Shown: positions 34,789 to 44,031, numbered from the stretch's first letter. The stretch is 54,169 nt of DNA from Thiopontia sp964344785 (GCA_964344785.1 CAYFOR010000005.1:1-54169); one strand, 5' to 3'. Notes: a model not told the origin generated them from the sequence alone. A program made the numbers and translations.

Positions 34789-34891
34789 AGTACCACCAAA
34801 GGAGGATGGAGGAGTCGAAAACCAAATAACCAAACAATGATAAATAGAATAATTGATTATTAATAAAAAGTCAACCCAAATTCACAACCAC

Positions 34892-36379
34892 ATGCCACAA
34901 AAACAACCACTCAGCCTCCTTACACAAACCGGTCTGATCATCGGCCTGATCAGCCTGCTCGCAATTATCGGTATCGGCAGCTCGGTTGTTGTAACCAAAA
35001 CCATTCAGGGTGCCGGCACCACAATCAATGCCTCAGGCATGCTGCGTATGCTTTCATACAAAATTGCCACCCAAATGTTGCGAGACCAACGGACAGAGAA
35101 ACCTAACCCGCAGGATATTCAGCAACTCATCAACCGATTTGAATCACAACTCAACCACCCCTCTCTTCAAAGCTCCATTCCCAAACTGGAGTTCAACTCA
35201 GATCAATCTCTCAATGGCGAAGAGCTGTTTACCCTCTACGAATCAATCCAGCGGCGCTGGTCCGATGAAATCCGCCCCCTACTGGATGAATATAGCGCCT
35301 ATATCGCTTCACTACAGGCTTCATCCCCCACTTCACAGAGTGCCCGCAGCTATCAGCAGGCCTACCTCTCCAAGCTGGATGGCTTTGTAAATGATATTGA
35401 CCGCATGGTTAAGGCAATTGAGATTCAGACCGAAGCAAAAATCCAGTTACTGCATGATATCGAATTCATCGCCTTCCCCCTGCTGCTGTTGACCATCCTT
35501 GCCACCCCCTATCTGTTCTATTACAAAATCATCACGCCACTCCAGGATCTTCTGATGACCGCAGAAGAGGTTCGAAATCGTAACTTCTTTCGGCACGCAC
35601 GCTACCTGCGCCAGGATGAACTGGGAAAACTGGCACAGGCCTTTAACCTGATGATCTCCGAACTGTCTGCCACCTACTCTGAACTGGAGGCCCGCATCAG
35701 TGAGAAGACCGATGCCCTCATCGAGGAGTCAAATCGCATCACACTGATGGAAGAGCGAAACGCAATCGCCCAAGAGCTACACGACTCGCTTGGACAATCT
35801 CTTTTCTACACCAATATTCAGGTATCCAGAATGAATGCACTCATCCAGCAACACGCCAATCCCGTTGAGCTGGAGCCGATCATCCGGGAGATGCGAGAAA
35901 CCAACAGCTCCGCTGACCGGCAGCTGCGTGAACTGATATCCACCTTCCGCATTCAGATCAATCCGGAAGGAATCGACGCAGCTGCACAGGAGATCATCGA
36001 ACGCGAACAGAGCAGAAGCATAACCCGGTTCCGCTTTATCAACCAGATTCCAGGCTTCACCTTTTCACATAATGAAGAGGTCCACCTGGTTCAGATTATC
36101 CGGGAAGGGGCCGCAAACATCAGCAAACACGCCGATGCTTCACTCGGAACAGTCATTTTAGGGTTTGACCAACAACAAAAGAGCGTATTCCTTACCATTG
36201 AAGACAACGGCATCGGCATCACCGATAACCCACACCGTCCCAACCACTTCGGGCTGACCACCATGTCCGAACGGGCCGCGTCAATCCATGGAACACTATC
36301 AATCTCCAGAATTGAGCCGCATGGTACCCGGATCGAGGTCCACTTCCCCCCTGCTCGCCCTCAAGCCAGCCTGCTTTAG
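34892..36379 (+). CDS. NarX-like sensor histidine kinase
   Basis: This 495-residue membrane kinase has TM1 at about 14-35, then a periplasmic four-helix sensor whose start (INASGMLRMLSYKIA, 45-59) resembles the nitrate-binding P box of NarX, TM2 near 192-212, a HAMP domain, a HisKA_3 dimerisation domain with His297 in AQELHDSLGQ, and an ATPase domain with ISKHADA (N box) and EDNGIGI (G box). It probably senses nitrate or nitrite. No LuxR-type response regulator is adjacent, so it is an orphan here. I use ATG 34892; TTG 34853 is the first in-frame alternative. Confidence 0.88.
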   Translation: MPQKQPLSLLTQTGLIIGLISLLAIIGIGSSVVVTKTIQGAGTTINASGMLRMLSYKIATQMLRDQRTEKPNPQDIQQLINRFESQLNHPSLQSSIPKLEFNSDQSLNGEELFTLYESIQRRWSDEIRPLLDEYSAYIASLQASSPTSQSARSYQQAYLSKLDGFVNDIDRMVKAIEIQTEAKIQLLHDIEFIAFPLLLLTILATPYLFYYKIITPLQDLLMTAEEVRNRNFFRHARYLRQDELGKLAQAFNLMISELSATYSELEARISEKTDALIEESNRITLMEERNAIAQELHDSLGQSLFYTNIQVSRMNALIQQHANPVELEPIIREMRETNSSADRQLRELISTFRIQINPEGIDAAAQEIIEREQSRSITRFRFINQIPGFTFSHNEEVHLVQIIREGAANISKHADASLGTVILGFDQQQKSVFLTIEDNGIGITDNPHRPNHFGLTTMSERAASIHGTLSISRIEPHGTRIEVHFPPARPQASLL

Positions 36380-36434
36380 AGATTTATCCGAGAGATACCG
36401 CACGGCACCGACGCAGAAATACCCCCCCTCAAAC

Positions 36435-36459
36435 AGAAAAGGGGGCATAACGCCCCCTT
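36435..36459 (-). terminator. Intrinsic terminator after amt
   Basis: An 8-bp perfect stem (AAGGGGGC / GCCCCCTT, loop of five) is followed on the minus strand by TTTTCTGT. It ends the glnK-amt transcript and separates it from the convergent kinase gene. Confidence 0.85.
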
Positions 36460-36486
36460 CGCATCACACTCTATCCGAATCAACCA

Positions 36487-37797
36487 TCACAGGTCGTAAC
36501 CGCGCTCCTCATGAGAGACGATATCCAGACCTTCCGTCTCCTCATCCTGAGACACCCGCAGACCATCGGTCAGCATGCTCACGACTTTCAGAATGGCCCA
36601 TGTCGCAACCGCCGTGTAGATCGCAGTAGCAGCCACACCAATCGACTGCACCCATAGCTGATCGCCAATCGTCACCCCATCAGCCAGCCCCTGCCCACTG
36701 AAGACGCCGAGCTGATCCGAGGCAAAAATCCCTGCCATCAAAGTACCGATGATGCCACCCACTCCATGTACCGGGAATACATCCAGCGAATCATCGATTT
36801 TCATCACTCGCTTGATCACCAGAACCGCATTGAAACAGGCCGCCCCCGCAACGACACCGATCACCAGAGCCCCTGCAGGACCAACAAAGCCGGAAGCCGG
36901 AGTAATGGTACCCAAGCCGGCCACCATACCAGTTACGGTACCGAGTGCGGTCGGCATGCCAAACTTCTTCCACTCGTAGAACATCCAGGTGACCGCCCCG
37001 GCAGCCGCCGAAATATGGGTAACCAGCATCGCCATCGCAGCATCGCCATTGGCCGCCAGTGCACTGCCGCCATTAAATCCAAACCAGCCGACCCAGAGCA
37101 TACCTGCACCGGTAACGGTCATGGTCATGTTATGTGGAGGCATCGCGGTTTCCGGAAAGCCTTTACGCGGCCCCAGTACAATGGCTGCAACCAGTGCAGC
37201 CACACCAGCCGTAATATGGACCACGGTACCGCCTGCAAAATCAAGCAGCCCCATCGCACCCAGCCAACCTCCACCCCACACCCAATGAGTAATGGGCGCA
37301 TAGACCACCAACAACCAAATGGCAGAGAAGAGCAATACCGAAGAGAATTTCATCCGCTCCGCAAATCCGCCAATAATCAGCGCCGGGGTGATAATGGCAA
37401 AGGTCATCTGAAAGATTGCGAACAGCGACTCAGGCAGCCCACCACTAAGTGTATCCTCCTGAATTCCGGCAAACAGCACATTGGAAAAGCCACCGAAAAA
37501 CCCTCCATTGCCATCGGTGAAGGCAATACTGTACCCCACGACAAGCCAGAGGATTGAGGCAATCCCTGCAATAGCAAAACACTGCATCAAAATCGAGAGC
37601 ACGTTCTTTGAACGGACCAATCCACCATAAAAGAGCGCCAGGCCAGGCAACGTCATGAACAGAACCAAAGCCGTCGAGGTAAGAATCCAGGCTGTATTGG
37701 CACCATCCAGAGCCGCCTCTTCCGCCACTGCAACACCTGGAATCAGGGCAGCCAACAGCAATGCACGCAAAATAACCGTTTTCCATTGATCTAACAT
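36487..37797 (-). CDS. amt: Ammonium transporter
   Basis: This 436-residue AmtB-type channel has a cleavable signal peptide (residues 1-25, ending VAVAEE) and eleven helices. Family segments include LALFYGGLVRSKNVLS, ITPALIIGGFAERMKF, VVHITAGVAALVAAI and DVFPVHGVGGIIGTLMAG, the last with a conserved pore-region His. It imports ammonium and would be blocked by the GlnK encoded 120 bp upstream. Expression is probably from the sigma-54 promoter in front of glnK. Confidence 0.96.
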   Translation of the reverse strand: MLDQWKTVILRALLLAALIPGVAVAEEAALDGANTAWILTSTALVLFMTLPGLALFYGGLVRSKNVLSILMQCFAIAGIASILWLVVGYSIAFTDGNGGFFGGFSNVLFAGIQEDTLSGGLPESLFAIFQMTFAIITPALIIGGFAERMKFSSVLLFSAIWLLVVYAPITHWVWGGGWLGAMGLLDFAGGTVVHITAGVAALVAAIVLGPRKGFPETAMPPHNMTMTVTGAGMLWVGWFGFNGGSALAANGDAAMAMLVTHISAAAGAVTWMFYEWKKFGMPTALGTVTGMVAGLGTITPASGFVGPAGALVIGVVAGAACFNAVLVIKRVMKIDDSLDVFPVHGVGGIIGTLMAGIFASDQLGVFSGQGLADGVTIGDQLWVQSIGVAATAIYTAVATWAILKVVSMLTDGLRVSQDEETEGLDIVSHEERGYDL

Positions 37798-37917
37798 GGT
37801 TCGAATTTCTCTTCTATTCTCGTTGTATTCAAGATATTGAAAATATGGGCACTCAGAGAGTACCCATCGGATTGAACTACAGGCCTACCATCAGCCATGT
37901 ATCAATCTGAACATCAA

Positions 37918-38256
37918 TCAGATTGCCTCATCACCCGATTCACCGGTGCGAATACGGATCACCTCTTCCAGATTGGTGACAAAGATTTTTCCGTCACCGA
38001 TCTTGCCGGTATTGGCCGACTCACGCACCACCTCAATCACCCGGTCGAGCATCTCGGCCTTGATCGCGATCTCAAGCTTTACCTTTGGCAGAAAATCAAC
38101 CACATACTCTGCACCACGATACAGCTCGGTGTGCCCCTTCTGCCGACCAAAACCCTTCACCTCCGTCACGGTAATCCCGTTGACACCAATCTCGGACAGT
38201 GCCTCTCTCACATCATCCAGCTTGAATGGCTTGATGATCGCTGTGACCATTTTCAT
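37918..38256 (-). CDS. glnK: Nitrogen regulatory PII protein GlnK
   Basis: This 112-residue PII protein has the start KMVTAIIKPFKLDDVREAL, a T-loop with Tyr51 as the uridylylation site (GHTELYRGAEYVVDFLPK) and the B-loop TGKIGDGKIFV. It reports 2-oxoglutarate and ATP/ADP status and blocks Amt when ammonium is high. The glnK-amt order is universal in proteobacteria. A sigma-54 promoter candidate lies about 100 bp upstream. Confidence 0.97.
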   Translation of the reverse strand: MKMVTAIIKPFKLDDVREALSEIGVNGITVTEVKGFGRQKGHTELYRGAEYVVDFLPKVKLEIAIKAEMLDRVIEVVRESANTGKIGDGKIFVTNLEEVIRIRTGESGDEAI

Positions 38257-38359
38257 TTCGCAATCTCCTTATTCCTCTGATAATTTCCATAGGGGCTGCC
38301 CACACTGCTCAATCATGATGCATTCATCAACAGAACGCCCCGCATTTGTGCAACTTCTT

Positions 38360-38375
38360 AGCAAAATACATGCCT
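38360..38375 (-). promoter_or_regulatory. Candidate sigma-54 promoter of glnK-amt
   Basis: On the minus strand GGCATGTATTTTGC has the invariant GG-N10-GC spacing and resembles the consensus TGGCAC-N5-TTGC. It lies about 105 bp before glnK, a nitrogen-regulated gene that commonly depends on sigma-54. Confidence 0.65.
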
Positions 38376-38437
38376 CCCTATAAATTCAATATGTTAATTA
38401 AAATACAAAAATAAAACCACATACCATTGTTCGATTT

Positions 38438-38465
38438 TGGTGCGACAAAAAGGAGGATTGCACCA
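38438..38465. promoter_or_regulatory. Possible NtrC half-sites upstream of the sigma-54 promoter
   Basis: TGGTGC (38438-38443) and GCACCA (38460-38465) are the two NtrC half-site sequences, 65-90 bp upstream of the -24 element, a normal enhancer distance. Their order and 16-bp spacing differ from the canonical GCACC-N5-GGTGC site, so each may be one good half of two weak sites. Confidence 0.35.
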
Positions 38466-38599
38466 TTATCGCCCCATCAAACAACCATCTCGTCTCCTCC
38501 AGCATGCGTATACAAGGTCACAACATCAATGCAGTTATCATTAACCACAAAATCTGGTTGATAATTGCCATTTCTGCAACCACCCCCTAACTAGACATT

Positions 38600-41500
38600 T
38601 TGACCACAACAACGCAACCGACCATCGACTTTGACGAAACCCTGCCGATCAACCAGCGGCGAGAGGAGATCGCCGAGACGATTCAGAAAAATCAGGTCAC
38701 CATCCTCTGCGGTGAGACCGGTTCCGGCAAGACCACTCAGCTACCTAAAATCTGCCTCACGATCGGGCGGGGAGAGCAGCGAAAGATCGGCCACACCCAA
38801 CCGCGCCGTATCGCTGCACGTGCAGTTGCCAACCGCATTGCCGAGGAACTGCACACTACTCTGGGCGACCTTGTCGGGTTCAAGATTCGCTTCAGCGACA
38901 AAAGCCGCCGGGAGAGCCGTATCAAGCTGATGACCGATGGTATTCTGCTAGCCGAAACCCAATCCGATCCACTACTGAAACAGTACGACACCATCATCAT
39001 CGACGAGGCCCATGAGCGCAGCCTCAACATTGACTTCCTCCTCGGTTATCTGAAACAGCTACTACCCAGGCGTCCGGATCTGAAGCTGATCATCACCTCG
39101 GCCACGATCGACCCGGAACGATTTTCCCGCCACTTTGACAATGCCCCAATCCTCAATGTCTCGGGTCGCACCTACCCGGTTGAGGTTCGTTACCGCCCCC
39201 CCGAAGAGAGAAAAGAGGAGACAACAGGACAGAAAGGGCGAAAGGACCGTGACCTGCAACAACAGCAGATGATCCTGGATGCAATCCATGAGCTGGGACA
39301 GGAGGGGCCGGGTGACATCCTGATTTTTCTCAGTGGAGAGCGGGAGATTCGTGAACTGGGAGAGTTCCTGAGTAAGGCACAGCTACCACAAACCGAGATC
39401 CTCCCCCTCTTCTCCCGTCTCTCGGCGAAGGAGCAGAATCGTATCTTTGCCAGCCACTCGGGAAGGCGCATTGTCCTCTCGACCAATGTCGCTGAGACCT
39501 CTCTGACGGTACCCGGCATCCGCTATGTGATCGATACCGGTACCGCCCGCATCAGTCGCTACAGCCACCGAACCGGTATTCAGCGGCTGCCGATCGAGAA
39601 GATTTCACAGGCCGCCGCAAACCAGCGCAAGGGGCGCTGTGGCCGTGTCGCCGACGGTATCTGCATCCGCCTCTGCAGCGAAGAGGAGTTCGAGAGCCGC
39701 CCCCCTTTTACCGATGCAGAGATTCTGCGCACCCATCTGGCCCCGGTGATCCTGCAGATGGCCGCACTGAAGCTGGGGAAACCGGACCAGTTCCCATTTA
39801 TCGATCCACCGGATCTGCGCCTGATCCGGGATGGCTTCCGTACGCTTCACGAACTTGGAGCAGTGAGAAGAGACAACACCATCACGGCACTCGGCAAGAA
39901 GATCGCCCGCTTTCCGGTCGATCCGCAGATTGCACGGATGCTGCTGGCCGCAGAGCGGGAGGGGAGCCTGAATGAGATTTTGGTGATTGCAGCGGCACTA
40001 ACCATTCAGGACCCACGGGAACGACCACTGGATGCACAGCAGATGGCGGATGACAAACATGAACCCTTTACCGACAGCGCATCGGACTTCCTGTTCTATC
40101 TCAACTTGTGGAACTTCTACCATGAACAGAAAGAGAAACTCTCGAACAATCAACTCCACAAGCTCTGCAAGACCAACTTTCTCTCCTGGATGCGGATGCG
40201 GGAGTGGCGCGAGGTCCATGCCCAGCTCAGTCAACTGGCCTCCGAGATGGGTTTGAAACCAAACAGCACGCCTGCGGATTACGGCATGATTCATCGTGCC
40301 CTGTTAAGTGGACTGCTCAGCCATATCGCTACAGTCGGCAGCGAAAAGCATCTCTATAATGGCGCCCGTGGGGTACAGATGAAGATCTGGCCCGGCTCCA
40401 GCCAGTTCAAGGCCAATCCGAAATGGATTGTCGCCGCTGAAAAGGTGGAGACCTCACAGCTCTATGCACGTACAGTGGCCCGTATCGAACCACCGTGGGT
40501 GGAGCATATCGGCAAACATCTGCTGAAGCGCAGCTATGCTGATCCACACTGGGAGAAACGGCGCGGGCAGGTTGCCGCGTTCGAGACCGTCACTCTTTAC
40601 GGTATCCCGATTATTGCCCGACGCAAGACCAACTATGGCCCGATCGATCCGAAGGAGTCTCGCAAGATTTTCATTCGGCATGCTCTAGTGGAGGGCGAGA
40701 TCCATACCCGTGGCACCTTTCTCAAGCGTAACCGAAAAGAGATTGAACAGATCGAGTCCCTGGAGGCAAAGTCCCGTCGCCGCGACATCCTGGCCGATGA
40801 TGAGACGCTCTATCGGTTCTATGATGAACGTATTCCTGAAGGCATCTACAGCACCCCCACCTTCGAGAAGTGGCGCAAACAGGCCGAGCAGGAGAGCCCG
40901 GATCTGCTCCATCTCAAACGCGATACCCTGATGCAACATGATGCCGAAACGCCTCAGGATAGCCATCTGTTCCCGGATCACCTGACGATCGGCCCGGCCC
41001 GTCTGCCACTCCATTACCATTTTGAACCGGACAGTAGCGAGGACGGGGTCACCCTCACCGTCCCCAGGGAGCTGTTACCACAACTCAATCCTGAAACCTT
41101 TGAGTGGCTGGTACCGGGGCTATTGCGCGAGCGCATCATTGCAATGCTGCGGGCACTCCCTAAACGGTGGCGTCGCAACTTTGTACCGGCACCTGATTTT
41201 GCCGACGCTCTGCTCCCTTCACTCGACCCTTCCGGTGGATCGCTGTCCGCACAACTCTCTTCACGGCTACGACAGATAACCGGAGTGACCCTGCCGGATG
41301 AAATCTGGCAGGAGATCACCCTGCCGGATCATCTGCAGATGCGCTTTCGGGTACTCAACGGTGATGGCACTACTGCACAGCTCGGCCGCAACCTGAAAAC
41401 GCTACAACAAGGCAGATCGCCCACAGAAAAGCACCAACCCCAAAATACGGTTCGTCACCAGCCCAAAGCCCACCCTCTGGAGCGGCAATCGGTAACCGAG

Positions 41501-42328
41501 TGGGATTTTGACCCTCTACCCGAGTCGGTCGAGGTCGATCGCCACGGCATTGTGGTGACCCTTCATCCTGCACTGGTGGCAGGAGAGAAAGATCTCTCGG
41601 TACAACTGCTGGAACACCCGGGACAGGCGACCAGAATGCACAGGGAGGGGGTCATACAGCTCTTTTTGAATCAGCAGCAGCGGCAGCTTCGCACCACCTT
41701 GTCCGGACAGATCGACCAAAAAACGCTCTGTCTTCATTATCTTACCATTGGACGCTGCGAGGAACTGATCGACGACCTGCTGTTCACCACGGCCCGATCG
41801 CTGCTCCCGACGGATGCTGCAGCACTGCCACGAAGTGGCGAGACCTTCCAAAAACTGACGGAGAAGATACTGCAGCACTTTTCGATCCAGCTATCCGACC
41901 ACCTTGAAACCACCCGACAGGTACTGGAGCACCACCATCGTATCGCACGCCAACTGAAGGGGTCGGTATCTCCCGCAATGTTGATGACCTACAGCAAGAT
42001 CCAGAGCCACCTGGCCACACTGGTCTATCCCCACTTTCTGTACAAGACACCGACTGAATGGCTACCGGAGCTGCCTCGCTACCTGCAGGCTATCGAAAAG
42101 CGGCTGGAGAAACTGAAGCGTGACCCACGAGTCGACCAGCAACGTGCACAAAAACTGGCCCCACACTGGGACCCATTCGAGAAGCGAATCCATGATAACC
42201 CTTCAGCCACCTTCACCGAATATCGCTGGATGGTAGAAGAGTATCGGGTCTCACTGTTTGCTCAGGAACTCGGCACCCGAAAACCGGTTTCAGCCGAGCG
42301 GCTCAAGGCACTATGGCGAGCACTTTAA
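38600..42328 (+). CDS. hrpA: ATP-dependent RNA helicase HrpA
   Basis: This 1242-residue DEAH-box helicase unwinds RNA and rescues stalled ribosomes. It has Walker A GETGSGKTT at 38-46, DEAH at 135-138, SATID after it, and TNVAETSLTVPGIRYVIDTG with the QRKGRCGR motif VI. It is shorter than E. coli HrpA because the roughly 80-residue N-terminal extension is missing; an in-frame TAA lies four codons before the only possible start (TTG 38600). The family-typical long C-terminal region is complete. Confidence 0.95.
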   Translation: MTTTTQPTIDFDETLPINQRREEIAETIQKNQVTILCGETGSGKTTQLPKICLTIGRGEQRKIGHTQPRRIAARAVANRIAEELHTTLGDLVGFKIRFSDKSRRESRIKLMTDGILLAETQSDPLLKQYDTIIIDEAHERSLNIDFLLGYLKQLLPRRPDLKLIITSATIDPERFSRHFDNAPILNVSGRTYPVEVRYRPPEERKEETTGQKGRKDRDLQQQQMILDAIHELGQEGPGDILIFLSGEREIRELGEFLSKAQLPQTEILPLFSRLSAKEQNRIFASHSGRRIVLSTNVAETSLTVPGIRYVIDTGTARISRYSHRTGIQRLPIEKISQAAANQRKGRCGRVADGICIRLCSEEEFESRPPFTDAEILRTHLAPVILQMAALKLGKPDQFPFIDPPDLRLIRDGFRTLHELGAVRRDNTITALGKKIARFPVDPQIARMLLAAEREGSLNEILVIAAALTIQDPRERPLDAQQMADDKHEPFTDSASDFLFYLNLWNFYHEQKEKLSNNQLHKLCKTNFLSWMRMREWREVHAQLSQLASEMGLKPNSTPADYGMIHRALLSGLLSHIATVGSEKHLYNGARGVQMKIWPGSSQFKANPKWIVAAEKVETSQLYARTVARIEPPWVEHIGKHLLKRSYADPHWEKRRGQVAAFETVTLYGIPIIARRKTNYGPIDPKESRKIFIRHALVEGEIHTRGTFLKRNRKEIEQIESLEAKSRRRDILADDETLYRFYDERIPEGIYSTPTFEKWRKQAEQESPDLLHLKRDTLMQHDAETPQDSHLFPDHLTIGPARLPLHYHFEPDSSEDGVTLTVPRELLPQLNPETFEWLVPGLLRERIIAMLRALPKRWRRNFVPAPDFADALLPSLDPSGGSLSAQLSSRLRQITGVTLPDEIWQEITLPDHLQMRFRVLNGDGTTAQLGRNLKTLQQGRSPTEKHQPQNTVRHQPKAHPLERQSVTEWDFDPLPESVEVDRHGIVVTLHPALVAGEKDLSVQLLEHPGQATRMHREGVIQLFLNQQQRQLRTTLSGQIDQKTLCLHYLTIGRCEELIDDLLFTTARSLLPTDAAALPRSGETFQKLTEKILQHFSIQLSDHLETTRQVLEHHHRIARQLKGSVSPAMLMTYSKIQSHLATLVYPHFLYKTPTEWLPELPRYLQAIEKRLEKLKRDPRVDQQRAQKLAPHWDPFEKRIHDNPSATFTEYRWMVEEYRVSLFAQELGTRKPVSAERLKALWRAL

Positions 42329-42344
42329 CCCTAAGGAACCTAGC

Positions 42345-42482
42345 AAAAATAACTTGTACACCTTGCTTGTCTTTCGTTCCGTCTTCTGCGCTGCGGAAAG
42401 AGTTACATAGGCCCAGCTATGCGCCCCTTTCTGCGCCTTGAGTACGAAACGAAATCCAGCGCAATCTGTTCAAGTTATTTTT
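42345..42482. repeat. 138-bp imperfect palindrome between hrpA and the convergent gene
   Basis: The outer 12 bases (AAAAATAACTTG / CAAGTTATTTTT) are perfectly inverted. The arms stay similar with small indels (TTTCGTT-CGT blocks, GAAAG blocks) down to a central CATAG-GCCCAG-CTATG hairpin, which has exactly the same centre (42413.5). It starts 17 bp after the hrpA stop and ends inside the stop codon of the convergent gene. It looks like a MITE-like or dispersed palindromic repeat and would also act as a bidirectional terminator. Confidence 0.75.
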
Positions 42483-44031
42483 ACCATGCTCCTAACTGAT
42501 CCTGTAACCGCACAACCGGATCGGATGATGGTTCCAAGTGAAGCACAAACGGCCCCTCATCCGCAGCCAATGGCTCTTCCGTTGCCAACTGTCGATGCAG
42601 AATCGTCACATCCGCCTCGGATGGGTCACGCCCCTCTCTGATCCGTTCCCGGATTCGACGCTCCAGCTCCTCAACCTCACAGTGCATGTCGAGAATGAGA
42701 TATCGACAGGCGGACGACTCCGCCACTTGCCGGGCATGAACCCGCTCCCCCCGTCGCAGATAGGCTGCATCGAGTATCACACTCCATCCGGCTTGTACCA
42801 GCGCACCACCGTAGCGGTGCAGGGTATCATAGACCACCTTGGTTGCCTCACTGCTGTAGCGCCCATCCGGCTGTGGATAGCGCCGCAAACGCTCCACATC
42901 AGAGCGAATTCGAATGGCCCCATACTGTTCCGCAACTTGCCGGGATGCCCATGACTTCCCGGAGCCGGACACCCCATGGGTGATCATCAGAAACGAACAG
43001 GATTGATGAGCCAGCCTCTCGGCCAGAGCGATATGGTGCTCGGCACTTTGCTGTTGCATGTGGTATTCATCTGACCCCGCCTCCAGTTGAGCGCACCTCA
43101 ATAGCGCAACCTTGGTCCGAATCATCGCCCGATAGACCTGATAATAGGCCAACAGCTGCACACCGTCAAAATCTCCAGTATTTTCCAGATAACGGTTTAA
43201 CAGGTGAAAGGCAATCTGTGGCTGTTGCCGATAATGCAGGTCCATCAGCAGAAAAGAGAGGTCACTGATCACATCAATCCAGCGGAAGGCATCATTAAAC
43301 TCAATCCCGTCAAACGGGATCGCCCTGTCATCAAGCAGCACGATATTTCCCAAATGGAGGTCACCATGGCATTCTCGTACAAAGCCCTTGTCCAGACGCT
43401 CCTGCATCAACATTGAGAGACTTTGGTTCTGTTCAGAGGACCATACACTCAGCCGATCGACATGCTGCCGCGCCGACTCACTCAACATGCCGTTGAGAGG
43501 TGTGATCTGTCTGAAATTATCCTCTACCGCCGTTCTCACCAGTGAAGGCTGGGCATAGGATTCGCCACCATTGGCTGATGGAGCACTGTGGTGAAATACC
43601 GCAATCTGATCGGCCAACTGATCATAGTGCTCTACTGTCAGATACTCATGATCCAGCAGCTGATCAAGGGTCTTGCCTTCATCAAACCGCGCCATCTCGA
43701 CCATATATTCTATCGCCTGGGCCCCACCCCCCAATTGTGGCTGGTCTGCAGTTCCACGGATGGCAACAACATCTCGATAGAGGTCCGGCGCCAATCGACC
43801 ATTGAGACGTAGCTCCTCCCGACAGTAGAAATGGCGCCTCTCAAGCGATGTAAAGTCGAGAAAACCAAAATCGACCGGTTTCTTGATCTTGAATGCCCGA
43901 TCACCGGCCAGCAACAGGGTGGATATATGGGTCTCTATCACCGTTACCGGGGCACCGAAGCGCTCTTCAAGCAGCTTTACCAGATTGCCGATCAGTTTCA
44001 ACTGCTGAATTACAGAGTGATCGGCTTCCAC
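42481..44031 (-). CDS. Aminoglycoside-phosphotransferase-like kinase fused to a P-loop kinase
   Basis: This 516-residue two-domain protein has an N-terminal APH-like kinase fold (residues about 1-330) with ECHGDLHLGNIVLLDD as catalytic loop, then a zeta-toxin/polynucleotide-kinase-like P-loop domain with HGVSGSGKSWASRQVAE and IRSDVERLRR. This architecture is widespread in proteobacteria and of unknown substrate; antibiotic resistance should not be assumed. It starts with a GTG preceded by GAGG. Its stop codon lies at the edge of the 138-bp palindrome. Confidence 0.88.
   Translation of the reverse strand: MEADHSVIQQLKLIGNLVKLLEERFGAPVTVIETHISTLLLAGDRAFKIKKPVDFGFLDFTSLERRHFYCREELRLNGRLAPDLYRDVVAIRGTADQPQLGGGAQAIEYMVEMARFDEGKTLDQLLDHEYLTVEHYDQLADQIAVFHHSAPSANGGESYAQPSLVRTAVEDNFRQITPLNGMLSESARQHVDRLSVWSSEQNQSLSMLMQERLDKGFVRECHGDLHLGNIVLLDDRAIPFDGIEFNDAFRWIDVISDLSFLLMDLHYRQQPQIAFHLLNRYLENTGDFDGVQLLAYYQVYRAMIRTKVALLRCAQLEAGSDEYHMQQQSAEHHIALAERLAHQSCSFLMITHGVSGSGKSWASRQVAEQYGAIRIRSDVERLRRYPQPDGRYSSEATKVVYDTLHRYGGALVQAGWSVILDAAYLRRGERVHARQVAESSACRYLILDMHCEVEELERRIRERIREGRDPSEADVTILHRQLATEEPLAADEGPFVLHLEPSSDPVVRLQDQLGAW

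Larger units (their letters stand above)
38257..38599. other. Regulatory region between glnK and hrpA
   Basis: These 343 bases hold no gene. They contain the sigma-54 promoter candidate and possible NtrC half-sites of glnK. On the hrpA side an in-frame TAA at 38588-38590 lies just before the hrpA TTG, and no ribosome-binding site is visible there. Confidence 0.5.

Noticed and set aside
34806..34829. Mini-ORF of seven codons after AAAGGAGG
   Set aside because: The AGGAGG touches the ATG with no spacing, so initiation is unlikely; the GGA cluster is better explained as a protein-binding or structural motif.
42345..42482. Insertion sequence
   Set aside because: There is no transposase frame within 138 bp; only a non-autonomous element or terminator is possible.
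42481..44031. Antibiotic-resistance kinase
   Set aside because: The APH-like fold is shared by many housekeeping kinases, and the fused architecture is a common chromosomal family without known resistance function.
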